From NCBI GenBank assembly GCA_035601195.1, contig DATNOU010000158.1:1-22206 (forward strand): a stretch of DNA of 22,206 nt, read 5' to 3'. The DNA comes from JAIBJP01 sp035601195 (GTDB lineage: Bacteria; Actinomycetota; Thermoleophilia; Gaiellales; Gaiellaceae). Below are positions 14,164 to 21,262 of the stretch, piece by piece. The stretch's first letter is position 1; each line of letters begins with the position of its first letter. The position numbers and the translations under genes are program-made. The notes under the pieces were generated by a model that did no database searches, was not told the DNA's origin, and worked only from the letters and a program-made list of their open reading frames with translations.

Positions 14164-16062
14164 GTGAACCGCCTGGCGCAGGAAACCTCTCCCTACCTCC
14201 TCCAGCACGCCGACAACCCGGTGGACTGGTACCCCTGGAGCGAGGAGGCCTTCGGACTGGCGCGGACCGAGGACAAGCCGGTCTTGCTCTCGATCGGCTA
14301 CGCGGCGTGCCACTGGTGTCACGTCATGGAGCACGAATCGTTCGAAGACCCGGAGACGGCCGAGTTGATGAACGAGCGCTTCGTCTGCATCAAGGTCGAC
14401 CGGGAGGAGCGCCCCGACGTCGACGGCCTCTACATGGAAGCGGTCGTGACGATGACGGGACACGGCGGCTGGCCGATGACCGTCTTCCTGACGCCGGACG
14501 GGCGCCCGTTCTACGGGGGCACGTATTTCCCGCCTGAGCCTCGCTACAACATGCCGAGCTTTCGTCAGCTCCTCCTGGCGGTCTCCGCGGCCTACCGCGA
14601 GCGGCGTTCAGAGCTGGAGCGGCAAGCCGACGCGCTCGTCGAAGCGATTCGGGAGGCAAGCGCTGTCCGGCCTTCGACGGAGCCGCTGACGACCGAGCTG
14701 CTCTCTCGAGCGGTCTCGGCGCTCGCTGGCCAGTTCGATCCGGAATTTGGAGGGTTTGGCCGCGCGCCGAAGTTCCCGCCGGCGTCCAATCTCGAGTTCC
14801 TCCTGCGGACAGACCGCGAGGACACGCTCGAACTGGTCCGCAAGACGCTGGACGGCATGGCCGCCGGGGGCATGTACGACGTGGTCGGGGGAGGGTTCCA
14901 CCGCTACTCCGTGGACGACCGCTGGCTCGTCCCTCACTTCGAGAAGATGCTCTACGACAACGCTCTGCTCGCAAGCGTCTACCTGCATGCGTGGGTCGTG
15001 ACGGGGGAGGACCGCTACCGGCGGATCGTCGAGGAAACGCTTGACTACCTCGTTCGCGAGTTGCGCCTTCCGGAGGGCGGCTTCGCCTCGGCGCAGGATG
15101 CCGACACCGCCGGCGTGGAGGGACTCACTTACACATGGGAGCCTGACGACGTGGACGATCCCGGGTGGCTCCAGCCGTTCGAGGGGCGAGGAATCATCCG
15201 AGCAGAGCTGCCCCCCGACGCCAAGCGGAGGCTGCTCGAGGAACGTCAGCGCCGAGAGCAGCCTTTGAGAGACGACAAGGTCGTCACCGCCTGGAACGGG
15301 CTCGTGCTCGCCGCATTCGCCGAGGCCTCGTGGCGACTCGACCGGCCCGATTATCTGGAAGTGGCACTGGACCTGGCTCGCTTCCTGCAGGAGGAGATGA
15401 CCGGTGAGAACGGGCTCCTCTTCAGGACGTATCGGGACGGCACCGCGAAGATCGAGGGTTACCTCGAGGACTACGCCAACGTCGCGAACGGCCTCCTGGA
15501 GCTGCACTGGGCGACAGGCGACCTACGCTGGCTGGAGGAGGCGCGGGCGGTGGCCGACCGGGCCGAGCGTTTCTGGGACGAGGAGCGCGGCGGCTATTTC
15601 GTCGACGATCACGGTCTGGTCGCGCGGCGAAAGGAGTTCGACGACCACCCCACTCCCTCCGGGAACTCGATGACGGCTTTCGTCCTCCTGCGGCTGGGCC
15701 GCATCTACGGCGACGCGGAGATGGAGAACCGGGCGGTCGGCGTCTTCCGCCTCGCGCGGCCCCTCCTCGAGCGGGCGCCGACGGCTGTCGGCCACCTCCT
15801 CTGCGCGCTCCAGCTCCACTTCTCGCCTCCCCGCGAGGTGGCGGTGGTCGGGGCCTCGGAGGAGCTCAGGAAGGCGGCCCTCGACGGCTTCCAGCCGAGC
15901 ACCGTGTTCGCGTTCGCCCCCGAGCCGACGGACGCCGTGCCACTCCTCGCGGCCAAGGGCCTCGTAAGCGGCCGGCCGGCCGCTTACGTCTGCGAGCGCT
16001 TCGCCTGCCAAGCACCCGTCACGAGCCCGGGGGAGCTGCGCGCCGCCCTGAGCTCCTCCTAG
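14164..16062 (+). CDS. Thioredoxin-domain protein, YyaL/SPATA20 family
   Basis: 632 residues from GTG. The N-terminal domain (about 3-165) is the DsbH-type thioredoxin fold (MNRLAQETSPYLLQHADNPV) with a CxxC active site in AACHWCHVM (Cys49, Cys52) and the cis-proline-like GGWPMTVFL. The rest (about 170-620) forms an alpha/alpha barrel like six-hairpin glycosidases and N-acylglucosamine epimerases, with motifs GGFGRAPKFPP, DVVGGGFHRYSVD, HFEKMLYDNALL and SAQDADTAG. Length is usual for the family. The biochemical role is unsettled; a redox or carbohydrate-linked function is often proposed. Codons about 600-609 contain a perfect 26-bp palindrome. The TAG lies in a CTAG shared with the convergent small gene. 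Confidence 0.93.
   Translation: MNRLAQETSPYLLQHADNPVDWYPWSEEAFGLARTEDKPVLLSIGYAACHWCHVMEHESFEDPETAELMNERFVCIKVDREERPDVDGLYMEAVVTMTGHGGWPMTVFLTPDGRPFYGGTYFPPEPRYNMPSFRQLLLAVSAAYRERRSELERQADALVEAIREASAVRPSTEPLTTELLSRAVSALAGQFDPEFGGFGRAPKFPPASNLEFLLRTDREDTLELVRKTLDGMAAGGMYDVVGGGFHRYSVDDRWLVPHFEKMLYDNALLASVYLHAWVVTGEDRYRRIVEETLDYLVRELRLPEGGFASAQDADTAGVEGLTYTWEPDDVDDPGWLQPFEGRGIIRAELPPDAKRRLLEERQRREQPLRDDKVVTAWNGLVLAAFAEASWRLDRPDYLEVALDLARFLQEEMTGENGLLFRTYRDGTAKIEGYLEDYANVANGLLELHWATGDLRWLEEARAVADRAERFWDEERGGYFVDDHGLVARRKEFDDHPTPSGNSMTAFVLLRLGRIYGDAEMENRAVGVFRLARPLLERAPTAVGHLLCALQLHFSPPREVAVVGASEELRKAALDGFQPSTVFAFAPEPTDAVPLLAAKGLVSGRPAAYVCERFACQAPVTSPGELRAALSSS
15963..15988. repeat. Perfect 26-bp palindrome inside the yyaL-like gene
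   Basis: The 13-base arm CGTAAGCGGCCGG is followed at once by its exact reverse complement, centred between 15975 and 15976. It lies in frame and encodes VSGRPAAYV near the C-terminus. It could form a very stable RNA hairpin or a cruciform. Confidence 0.9.
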
Positions 16063-16334
16063 AGCCCGATGACTTTGTGTTCCACGAACACATATGGGAA
16101 TCGGCCCGTGAAGAGATCGGCCAGGAGGCGGTCGAGCTCGTCGGAATTGCGCCGTTTTCGCTCGCGCTCGGCAAGCAAGATGCGGCGCACGGAGGAGTAA
16201 CTCGGGCGGGGAGTCCCGAGGCGGGCAGCAACCGGGCTGAGCAGCCGCCAAGCTTCCGCGTAGCGCATCCCGAAGGCGTCCAGAACCCGCAGGGCTAGGA
16301 GAAATTCACGTTGCACCGGAGGATAGAAAGTCAC
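16059..16334 (-). CDS. Small HTH-like protein of unknown function
   Basis: 91 residues from GTG 16334. The middle (AEAWRLLSPVAARLGTPRPS, then YSSVRRILLAERERKR) has the helix-turn-helix spacing and 'PSYxxVRR' recognition-helix pattern of small DNA-binding proteins. The C-terminus reads LLADLFTGRFPYVFVEHK. No named family recognised. It is the last gene of the long minus-strand run and lies 63 bp after udgX. Its stop shares a CTAG with the convergent yyaL-like gene. There is no obvious ribosome site; a TGTGAAACACA inverted repeat lies about 32 bp upstream of the start and could be its own binding site. Confidence 0.6.
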   Translation of the reverse strand: MTFYPPVQREFLLALRVLDAFGMRYAEAWRLLSPVAARLGTPRPSYSSVRRILLAERERKRRNSDELDRLLADLFTGRFPYVFVEHKVIGL

Positions 16335-16365
16335 TCACCGAGCGTGCGAGAAAGAACTTTGTGCG

Positions 16366-16376
16366 TGTGAAACACA
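16366..16376. repeat. TGTG-AAA-CACA inverted repeat in the udgX/HTH-gene gap
   Basis: Perfect 4-bp arms with a 3-nt spacer, flanked by a wider TTGTG...CACAA symmetry. Lies in the 63-bp gap (16335-16397) upstream of the small HTH-like gene. Possible operator. Confidence 0.4.
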
Positions 16377-16397
16377 ATGCGTCTTGAGGGCGACGGG

Positions 16398-17018
16398 TTA
16401 GGCTCGAAGGAGCTTCGCGACGACTTTTAGATCCGCGACAAAGTCCTTCATCGCGGCCGCACGGTCGTCCTCGGTCTCCTGCCGGAGAATGGATGAGGGA
16501 TGCACGGTCGCGACGACGTACGGTGCGAGATCGGAATCCACCGGCACGCCGCGCTGCTTCGTCACCCGGAACTGACGGCCGAGGAGCGCCTGGGCGGCCG
16601 TCGCCCCCAGCGCCACGAGCACCTTCGGCTGCACGACGGCGAGCTCCGCGTCGAGCCAGGGCCGGCAGGCGGCGAGCTCCGCCGCGTTCGGCTTCTGGTG
16701 GATGCGCCGCTTTCCCCGCCCGACCCACTTGAAGTGCTTGACCGCGTTCGTGACGTACGCGAGCGACCGGTCGATTCCCGCCGCTTCGAGCCCCTCGTCG
16801 AGGACGCGGCCGGCGGGGCCGACGAACGGCCGCCCTTCGAGATCTTCCTTGTCGCCCGGCTGCTCGCCAACGAAGACGATCTCGGCTGACTCGGCGCCTT
16901 CGCCAAAGACCGTCTGCGTTCCAATCTTCCAGAGGTCGCATTCCTTGCAGTCGGCGGCCGCCTCGCGGAGTTCCTCGAGGCTGCGTGTCTCCGGACCGAA
17001 GAGCTGATCCTGGGCCAC
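16398..17018 (-). CDS. udgX: UdgX-type uracil-DNA glycosylase
   Basis: 206 residues from GTG 17018; the longer frame upstream is antisense to other sequence and lacks homology. Family 4-like UDG fold: CKECDLW (Cys24, Cys27), GEGAESAEIVFVGEQPGDKED (motif A), FVGPAGRVLDEGL, YVTNAVKHFKW, and VHPSSILR (motif B). The insert GRGKRRIHQKP (KRRIH at 103-107) is the hallmark of UdgX, whose loop His (His107 here) stays covalently bound to the abasic site after uracil removal. The family-4 third cluster Cys is His95, as in UdgX; the last is Cys118 (AACRPWL). Expected iron-sulfur protein for uracil repair or tolerance. It begins 16 bp after the L,D-transpeptidase stop. Confidence 0.92.
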   Translation of the reverse strand: MAQDQLFGPETRSLEELREAAADCKECDLWKIGTQTVFGEGAESAEIVFVGEQPGDKEDLEGRPFVGPAGRVLDEGLEAAGIDRSLAYVTNAVKHFKWVGRGKRRIHQKPNAAELAACRPWLDAELAVVQPKVLVALGATAAQALLGRQFRVTKQRGVPVDSDLAPYVVATVHPSSILRQETEDDRAAAMKDFVADLKVVAKLLRA

Positions 17019-17034
17019 GAGGGCCCTATACCCG

Positions 17035-17703
17035 CTACGGGCGAATGAAGACTGGGGTGCCGAGCGGGACGCGGCGCATGAGGACGCGGAGGTCAGCGTC
17101 GCGCGCGCGGAGACAACCAGCCGAGGAAGCCGTGCCGATCGTGGACGGAGCATTCGTCCCGTGAATAGCGATGCGGTTGCCGCCCGGCCAGCCCGCGGGC
17201 AGGTATGGCTGATGCGCTGACAGAGCCAGGATGCAGCAGCCGTAGTAGGAACCGTAGTTCGATCCAGCCAGCCTGTCCGTGACGGCGAAGCGCCCGGTCG
17301 GCGTCGGCGATCCGGACCGGCCGATGCCAACGGCCATTCGGCGCACGACCTGGTCGCCCTTCTTAAAGAGGAGCAGGTGGCGCGACAGGTCGATTGTCAG
17401 GCTCTTGGGAGTGGTCGTCAGTCCAACCGAGCGAGCGCGCACCCACCCGGACCGCCCGTTGGGAAGCTTCGTGGAGATGACACGGAGCCATCGACCGCGG
17501 TTTTGGACGACGCCGAGTGTCTGCGGCGAGCCAAATTCCGTTGCCGCCCCCAACCGGGCGACGGCGGGGCCACCGCGATATGCGTACAGAGCCACAGGTC
17601 GGGTCACTTGCGCAATCTCGAAAGCTACGGTGGGCTCCTCCGCTGGTGTGGGCGCGCTCGCAAACGCGGCGATCGTCGCTCCGACGGCGAGAGCACTGGC
17701 CAT
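17035..17703 (-). CDS. L,D-transpeptidase (YkuD) with SH3-like domain, exported
   Basis: 222 residues from ATG 17703; GAGGAAGGAGG lies directly upstream, with its first GAGG at normal spacing. The N-terminus (MASALAVGATIAAFASAPTP) is a signal-type segment. Residues about 30-95 look like a bacterial SH3 domain (RPVALYAYRGG, RWLRVISTKLPNGRSGWV). The YkuD domain runs from about 100 to 222: LTIDLSRHLLLFKKG, GSPTPTGRFAVTD, and the active site IAIHGTNAP...SAGCLR with His181 and Cys197. It should form 3-3 peptidoglycan cross-links or attach proteins to stem peptides outside the membrane. A 71-bp leader with hairpins separates it from the NYN gene. Confidence 0.92.
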   Translation of the reverse strand: MASALAVGATIAAFASAPTPAEEPTVAFEIAQVTRPVALYAYRGGPAVARLGAATEFGSPQTLGVVQNRGRWLRVISTKLPNGRSGWVRARSVGLTTTPKSLTIDLSRHLLLFKKGDQVVRRMAVGIGRSGSPTPTGRFAVTDRLAGSNYGSYYGCCILALSAHQPYLPAGWPGGNRIAIHGTNAPSTIGTASSAGCLRARDADLRVLMRRVPLGTPVFIRP

Positions 17704-17738
17704 ACCTCCTTCCTCGGCCGTGCAGGCTCCCGGCGCCT

Positions 17739-17774
17739 CCCCCGTATGGGGGCCCGGCGGCTCACCCTTTTGGG
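17739..17774 (-). ncRNA. Structured leader upstream of the L,D-transpeptidase
   Basis: The minus-strand RNA has CCCCC-AUAC-GGGGG (17739-17752) and ACCC-AAAA-GGGU (overlapping the NYN stop; 17764-17775). No U-run follows, so it is not a simple terminator. It could stabilise the distal message or act as a leader element. No riboswitch class was recognised. Confidence 0.3.
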
Positions 17775-18101
17775 TTAGTCCACGAGACCCAAATCCCGCA
17801 GAAATGCGCCTCCGCCGATCGTGCGCTCGGCCCGGCCGCCTGCGCGCTCCCACAGGCCGCGATCCGACGTGACAAGCCAGTAGGGCTCCTCCAGTCGGCT
17901 CGCCTCGCGGGCGATCCAGTCGTCCGCGCTCTCGCCTGTCGTTCCGACGGCCCCCTCTGGAGCCCTCCCGTCGAAGACGATCACCGCGTCCATTCCTTCC
18001 CGCTCCGCCCAGGCACGGACAGCCTCGACGAGCTCCTCCTCGGGAACGTTGGGCCAGCGCGAGCGCAGGACGTTCCGCGCATCTACGAGAACAACGGTCA
18101 C
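17775..18101 (-). CDS. NYN/PIN-like ribonuclease-fold protein
   Basis: 108 residues from GTG 18101, overlapping the LysE stop as GTGA. The sequence starts TVVLVDARNVLRSRWPNVP, a NYN-domain opening in which the Asp of VLVDARN is a metal ligand. Further acidic positions follow in DAVIVFDGRAP, ESADDWIARE and YWLVTSDRGL. This is the YacP/NYN arrangement of a metal-dependent RNase with four conserved acidic residues. A role in RNA turnover or nucleic-acid processing is likely; the target is unknown. A longer frame upstream of 18101 runs antisense through the LysE gene and was not used. Confidence 0.8.
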   Translation of the reverse strand: MTVVLVDARNVLRSRWPNVPEEELVEAVRAWAEREGMDAVIVFDGRAPEGAVGTTGESADDWIAREASRLEEPYWLVTSDRGLWERAGGRAERTIGGGAFLRDLGLVD

Positions 18102-18712
18102 CGCTCGGCCGCCAGGCGAAGGCCGAGCGCGACGAGCACGGCGCCGGTGACGCCTTCGAGCGCCCGCCGGATCCGCGGCCTCCGCAGGAAGTCGCCCGCG
18201 CGCGCGACGACCGCGGCGTAGGCCGTCAGCCACGCGAAGGTCAGCGTGCAGAAGACGAGGCCGAGAGCGACGAGGGCGAGGAACGAATGCCCGAACTGCG
18301 GGAGGAGGCTGACGAAGAAGACGGCCATCTTCGGGTTGCCGAGGTTGCTGACGAGCCCTTGCCGGAAGGCCTTTGCCGAGGCGAGGCGCGGCGGGGCCAC
18401 ACCGCCCGTCAACCGCTCGCCCCTTCCGCGCACCGCGCCGATGAGCGCCTGCAGGCCCAGGAACACGAGGTACGCGGCGCCCGCGAGCCTGAGCGCGAGG
18501 AAGGCAGGCTCGGACGCTCGCAGCAGCGCCGCCAGGCCCGCGCTCGCCGCCAGCGTCCAGCATGCCTGGCCGACCGAGACGCCCGCAGCCGTGAAGACCC
18601 CGCTGCGCCTCCCTCCCAGCAGGGTGTTGCGAATGGTGAGGGCGGTGTCCTGTCCCGGCGTGGCGATGACGACGAGCGAGACGCCGAGAAACGCGGCGAG
18701 CTGGGCAAGCAC
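18098..18712 (-). CDS. LysE/RhtB-family exporter
   Basis: 204 residues from GTG 18712, 10 bp after the histidine kinase stop. The family start pattern AAFLGVSLVVIATPGQDTAL (PGxDT), then RNTLLGGRRSGVFTAAGVSV, AGAAYLVFLGLQAL, FRQGLVSNLGNPKMAVFF and the final GALxxALGLRLA helix are all present. About six membrane segments. Family members export lysine, homoserine, threonine and related small molecules. The substrate here cannot be inferred. The stop overlaps the NYN start by 4 bp, indicating co-translation. Confidence 0.93.
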   Translation of the reverse strand: MLAQLAAFLGVSLVVIATPGQDTALTIRNTLLGGRRSGVFTAAGVSVGQACWTLAASAGLAALLRASEPAFLALRLAGAAYLVFLGLQALIGAVRGRGERLTGGVAPPRLASAKAFRQGLVSNLGNPKMAVFFVSLLPQFGHSFLALVALGLVFCTLTFAWLTAYAAVVARAGDFLRRPRIRRALEGVTGAVLVALGLRLAAER

Positions 18713-18722
18713 GCCGGAATTC

Positions 18723-20063
18723 TTACCGCGGGAGCTCGAGCCAGACGTCGGCGCCGCCGTCCACGTTGGCGACATGCGCCGTGCCTCCGTGGGCGCGGGC
18801 GATGACGTCGACGATGGCGAGGCCCAGGCCGGCGCCCTGGCTGGCCCGTGCCGGATCGCCGCGGCTGAACGGCTCGAAGGCGTCCGCGATGAAGTCAGGC
18901 GCGAAACCGGCGCCCTCGTCCTGCACATGAAGCTCGACCCGCCCGTCCACACTCCGGGCTTCCAGGAGGATCGTTCCGCCACCGTGGCGCAGCGCGTTCT
19001 CGACCAGATTGCCGAGAGCCTGCTCGACTCGCAGGCGATCGACCGAAACAGAGAGACCGTCCTCGACGCGGAGCTCGAGCGGCCGCTGTACGTCTGCGAC
19101 GCGACGCGCATAGCGCTCCCGCACGCCATCCAGCACCTCCCGGACGGACACCCGCTCGAGCCGGACCGGAAGCTTGCCGCCATCGGCTCGGGCGAGGACG
19201 AGCAGGTCCTCCGCGAGCTGCGAGAGCCGGTCGGTCTCCTCCGCGGCCGACCGAAGAGCCGCCTCCAGCTCTTCCGGGGTGCGCTCGCGCCGCAGCGCGA
19301 GCTCGAGCTCGGTGCGAAGCGCCGAGAGCGGCGTCCGGAGCTCGTGACTCGCGTCGGAGACGAAGCGCCGCTCGCGTGCCAACGCCGACTCCAGGCGGCC
19401 GAGCATGACGTTGAGGGTCTCGCCGAGACGGGAGATCTCGTCCTGCGCTGGAGGAAGGGGAAGCCGCCGTCCTGGCTCCGCGGCGGAGACCGCTTCCGCC
19501 TCGCGCCGCATCGACTCGACCGGGCGAAGAGCGGCCGCGGCGAGCCCGTAGCCGGCCAGCGAAGCGAGGAGCAGTGCGAGCGGGCCGCCGATGAGCAGCG
19601 CCACGAACAGGTTCTCCAGCGCATCTCCTCGCTGCTCCAGCGACGCTCCGACGACGACGATTCTCTGTCCGCGTTGCGTGTCGAGGGGCGTGGCGAGGAT
19701 GCGGGCGGCCTCGTCGGAATTGGGGACAGAGCGCTCGATCGTCACCGCCTCTCGGCTCGCCCGCGAGATCTCTTCGGTGGTCAGGAGCGGACGGCCAAGC
19801 CCAGGTGTGGCGGCCAACACTGCGCCGCGGGGATCGAGCACCTGCGTCATCCCTTCTCCTTCCTTGCCGAGGGAGTCCCCCTGGCGGACCAGAGCGCCTA
19901 CGTCGGTCGAGCGCGCGCGAAGGCTTTGGTCGATCGTGCGGTCCAGGGCTGAGCCGAGACGGACGTAGAGGAAGACGCCGGTGGCGGCGAGCACGATTGC
20001 CATCGCTATGGCGAAAGCCAGCGTCACGCGCAAGCGAATGGGAAGGCGTGCGAGGAAGCCCAT
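18723..20063 (-). CDS. Sensor histidine kinase
   Basis: 446 residues. Membrane helices at about 13-33 and 152-175 flank an extracellular domain (about 36-150). A HAMP domain follows (about 175-230), then HisKA with the phosphoacceptor His240 in SDASHELRTPLSALRTELE, and a HATPase domain: N box NLVENALRHGG (352-362), G1 DEGAGFAP, F box FEPFSRGD, G2 GAGLGLAIVDVIARAHGG. It starts 3 bp after the response regulator stop, so they are partners. The organisation matches MprB/CseC-like envelope-stress kinases, but the signal is unknown. Confidence 0.95.
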   Translation of the reverse strand: MGFLARLPIRLRVTLAFAIAMAIVLAATGVFLYVRLGSALDRTIDQSLRARSTDVGALVRQGDSLGKEGEGMTQVLDPRGAVLAATPGLGRPLLTTEEISRASREAVTIERSVPNSDEAARILATPLDTQRGQRIVVVGASLEQRGDALENLFVALLIGGPLALLLASLAGYGLAAAALRPVESMRREAEAVSAAEPGRRLPLPPAQDEISRLGETLNVMLGRLESALARERRFVSDASHELRTPLSALRTELELALRRERTPEELEAALRSAAEETDRLSQLAEDLLVLARADGGKLPVRLERVSVREVLDGVRERYARRVADVQRPLELRVEDGLSVSVDRLRVEQALGNLVENALRHGGGTILLEARSVDGRVELHVQDEGAGFAPDFIADAFEPFSRGDPARASQGAGLGLAIVDVIARAHGGTAHVANVDGGADVWLELPR

Positions 20064-20066
20064 CTC

Positions 20067-20747
20067 TCAGCCGCCTCCGTCGCGCCGCAGCCGGTAGCCC
20101 ACTCCCCGCACCGTCTCGATCGAGTCGAGCCCAAAGGGGCGGTCGATCTTGGCGCGCAGGTAGCGCACGTAGACGTCCACGACGTTCGACCGGTTCTCGT
20201 AGCCGTAGTCCCAGGCGTGCTCGAGGAGGTCGAGCCGCGTGAGGACGTCGCCGGGGTTGCGCATGAAGGTCTCCAGGAGCGCGAACTCCTTGGCGGAGAG
20301 GTCGACCTCGGCCTCGCCTCGCCACGCCTGCCGCGTCGCCGGATCGAGGCGCAAGGTTCCGACCTCGAGGACGGCGGGGCGCTCAGACGGGCCCCGGCGC
20401 GTCAGCGCCCGCAGCCGCGCGAGCAGCTCGGCGAAGGAAAACGGCTTGCTCAGGTAGTCGTCCGCACCGCTGTCGAGCCCGGACACCTTGTCCTCCACCC
20501 CGTCGCGCGCAGTGAGCATCAGGATCGGGGACCAGACCCCGCTCTCGCGCAGCGACCGGCAGACCTCCAGTCCGTTCCGGCCGGGGAGCATGACGTCGAG
20601 CACGATCGCGTCGTACGGCGTCGCGCGCGCCATCCAGAGGGCCTCCTCGCCCGTCCGGGCGACATCCGCGGCATAGCCCTCCTCGACGAGGCCGCGCCGG
20701 ATGAGCGCGGCCATCTTCACCTCGTCTTCGACGACGAGCGCGCGCAT
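20067..20747 (-). CDS. OmpR/PhoB-family response regulator
   Basis: 226 residues from ATG 20747, favoured over GTG 20765 because the family starts at MRALVVEDE. Receiver domain 1-120: acidic pair in VVEDE, phospho-acceptor Asp51 in VLDVMLPGRNG, Thr79 in MLTARD, Lys101 in LSKPF. Winged helix about 128-225 with LSAKEFALLETFMRNPGDVL, NRSNVVDVYVRYLRAKID, and the wing ETVRGVGYRLR. It follows the PepSY gene by 34 bp and immediately precedes the kinase. The 11-bp-period direct repeats at 21171-21189 are a good candidate for its own binding site. Confidence 0.95.
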   Translation of the reverse strand: MRALVVEDEVKMAALIRRGLVEEGYAADVARTGEEALWMARATPYDAIVLDVMLPGRNGLEVCRSLRESGVWSPILMLTARDGVEDKVSGLDSGADDYLSKPFSFAELLARLRALTRRGPSERPAVLEVGTLRLDPATRQAWRGEAEVDLSAKEFALLETFMRNPGDVLTRLDLLEHAWDYGYENRSNVVDVYVRYLRAKIDRPFGLDSIETVRGVGYRLRRDGGG

Positions 20748-20781
20748 GGCCTCATTGTGAGCCACACGGGCCTGAACGGGC

Positions 20782-21120
20782 CTACCCGTCGCTGTTCGAG
20801 TCGTTCGTCTCCGAGTCGCCGTCGATCACGACGAGCTTGAAGTTCTCGTCGAGACGCACGTCGACCGTCTTTCCGTCGGTCTTCGTGACTTCAACCTCGT
20901 ACGTGGCGCCGTGCTCGGAGTCCCGCTCGACCGCGTTCGCGTGACCGCCCCCGGTGATCTCCAGCGCGGCAGCCTTGGCCCGGTCCGCCTGGGGGCCGGT
21001 GATGTGCGACTCGCCGTCGTCGAACGCTCCGGTGGCGCGAGCAATGGCGGCACCACCGAGCGCGAGGACAAGCACACTCCCGACGGCGGCACCGAGCTTG
21101 AGGATTCGTTTTCTGTTCAT
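20782..21120 (-). CDS. PepSY-domain exported protein
   Basis: 112 residues from ATG 21120, chosen because GAGGAGG lies about 8 nt upstream. N-terminal membrane/signal segment (ILKLGAAVGSVLVLALGGAA). The C-terminal half, RAKAAALEITGGGHANAVER followed by YEVEVTKTDGKTVDVRLDENFKLV, is a PepSY domain. PepSY modules often sit beside two-component systems and are thought to inhibit proteases or sense the envelope. It is the first gene of the minus-strand run and is likely the main target of the neighbouring regulator. Confidence 0.88.
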   Translation of the reverse strand: MNRKRILKLGAAVGSVLVLALGGAAIARATGAFDDGESHITGPQADRAKAAALEITGGGHANAVERDSEHGATYEVEVTKTDGKTVDVRLDENFKLVVIDGDSETNDSNSDG

Positions 21121-21148
21121 CGTCGGCCTCCTCGAAGGTCCAGTTGTC

Positions 21149-21189
21149 ATTGTGGCTGACCGTAGCGACCGCCGATGAAATGCCGATGA
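21149..21189 (-). promoter_or_regulatory. PepSY promoter with OmpR-type direct repeat
   Basis: GCCGATGA occurs at 21171-21178 and 21182-21189 (plus strand), an 11-bp period. On the minus strand a CACAAT -10-like box lies at 21149-21154; with a 17-bp spacer the -35 position (21172-21177) falls inside the proximal repeat. PhoB-type regulators bind such direct repeats in place of a -35 box to activate transcription. Confidence 0.55.
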
Positions 21190-21262
21190 GAGGCCGCGCA
21201 GCCGCTCTCACGGCCTTCTCATTCGCCGTGCCTACCGTGGGGCCGACCAAGGAGGTTCGCCC

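Noticed and set aside
13307..14167. 286-residue plus-strand frame across the TMEM175-family gene
   Set aside because: Charged, motif-free shadow opposite a clear six-helix membrane protein.
17704..17853. N-terminal extension of the L,D-transpeptidase to 17853
   Set aside because: The extension would run through the NYN gene end and lacks homology; the ATG at 17703 has a strong ribosome site and begins a signal-type segment.
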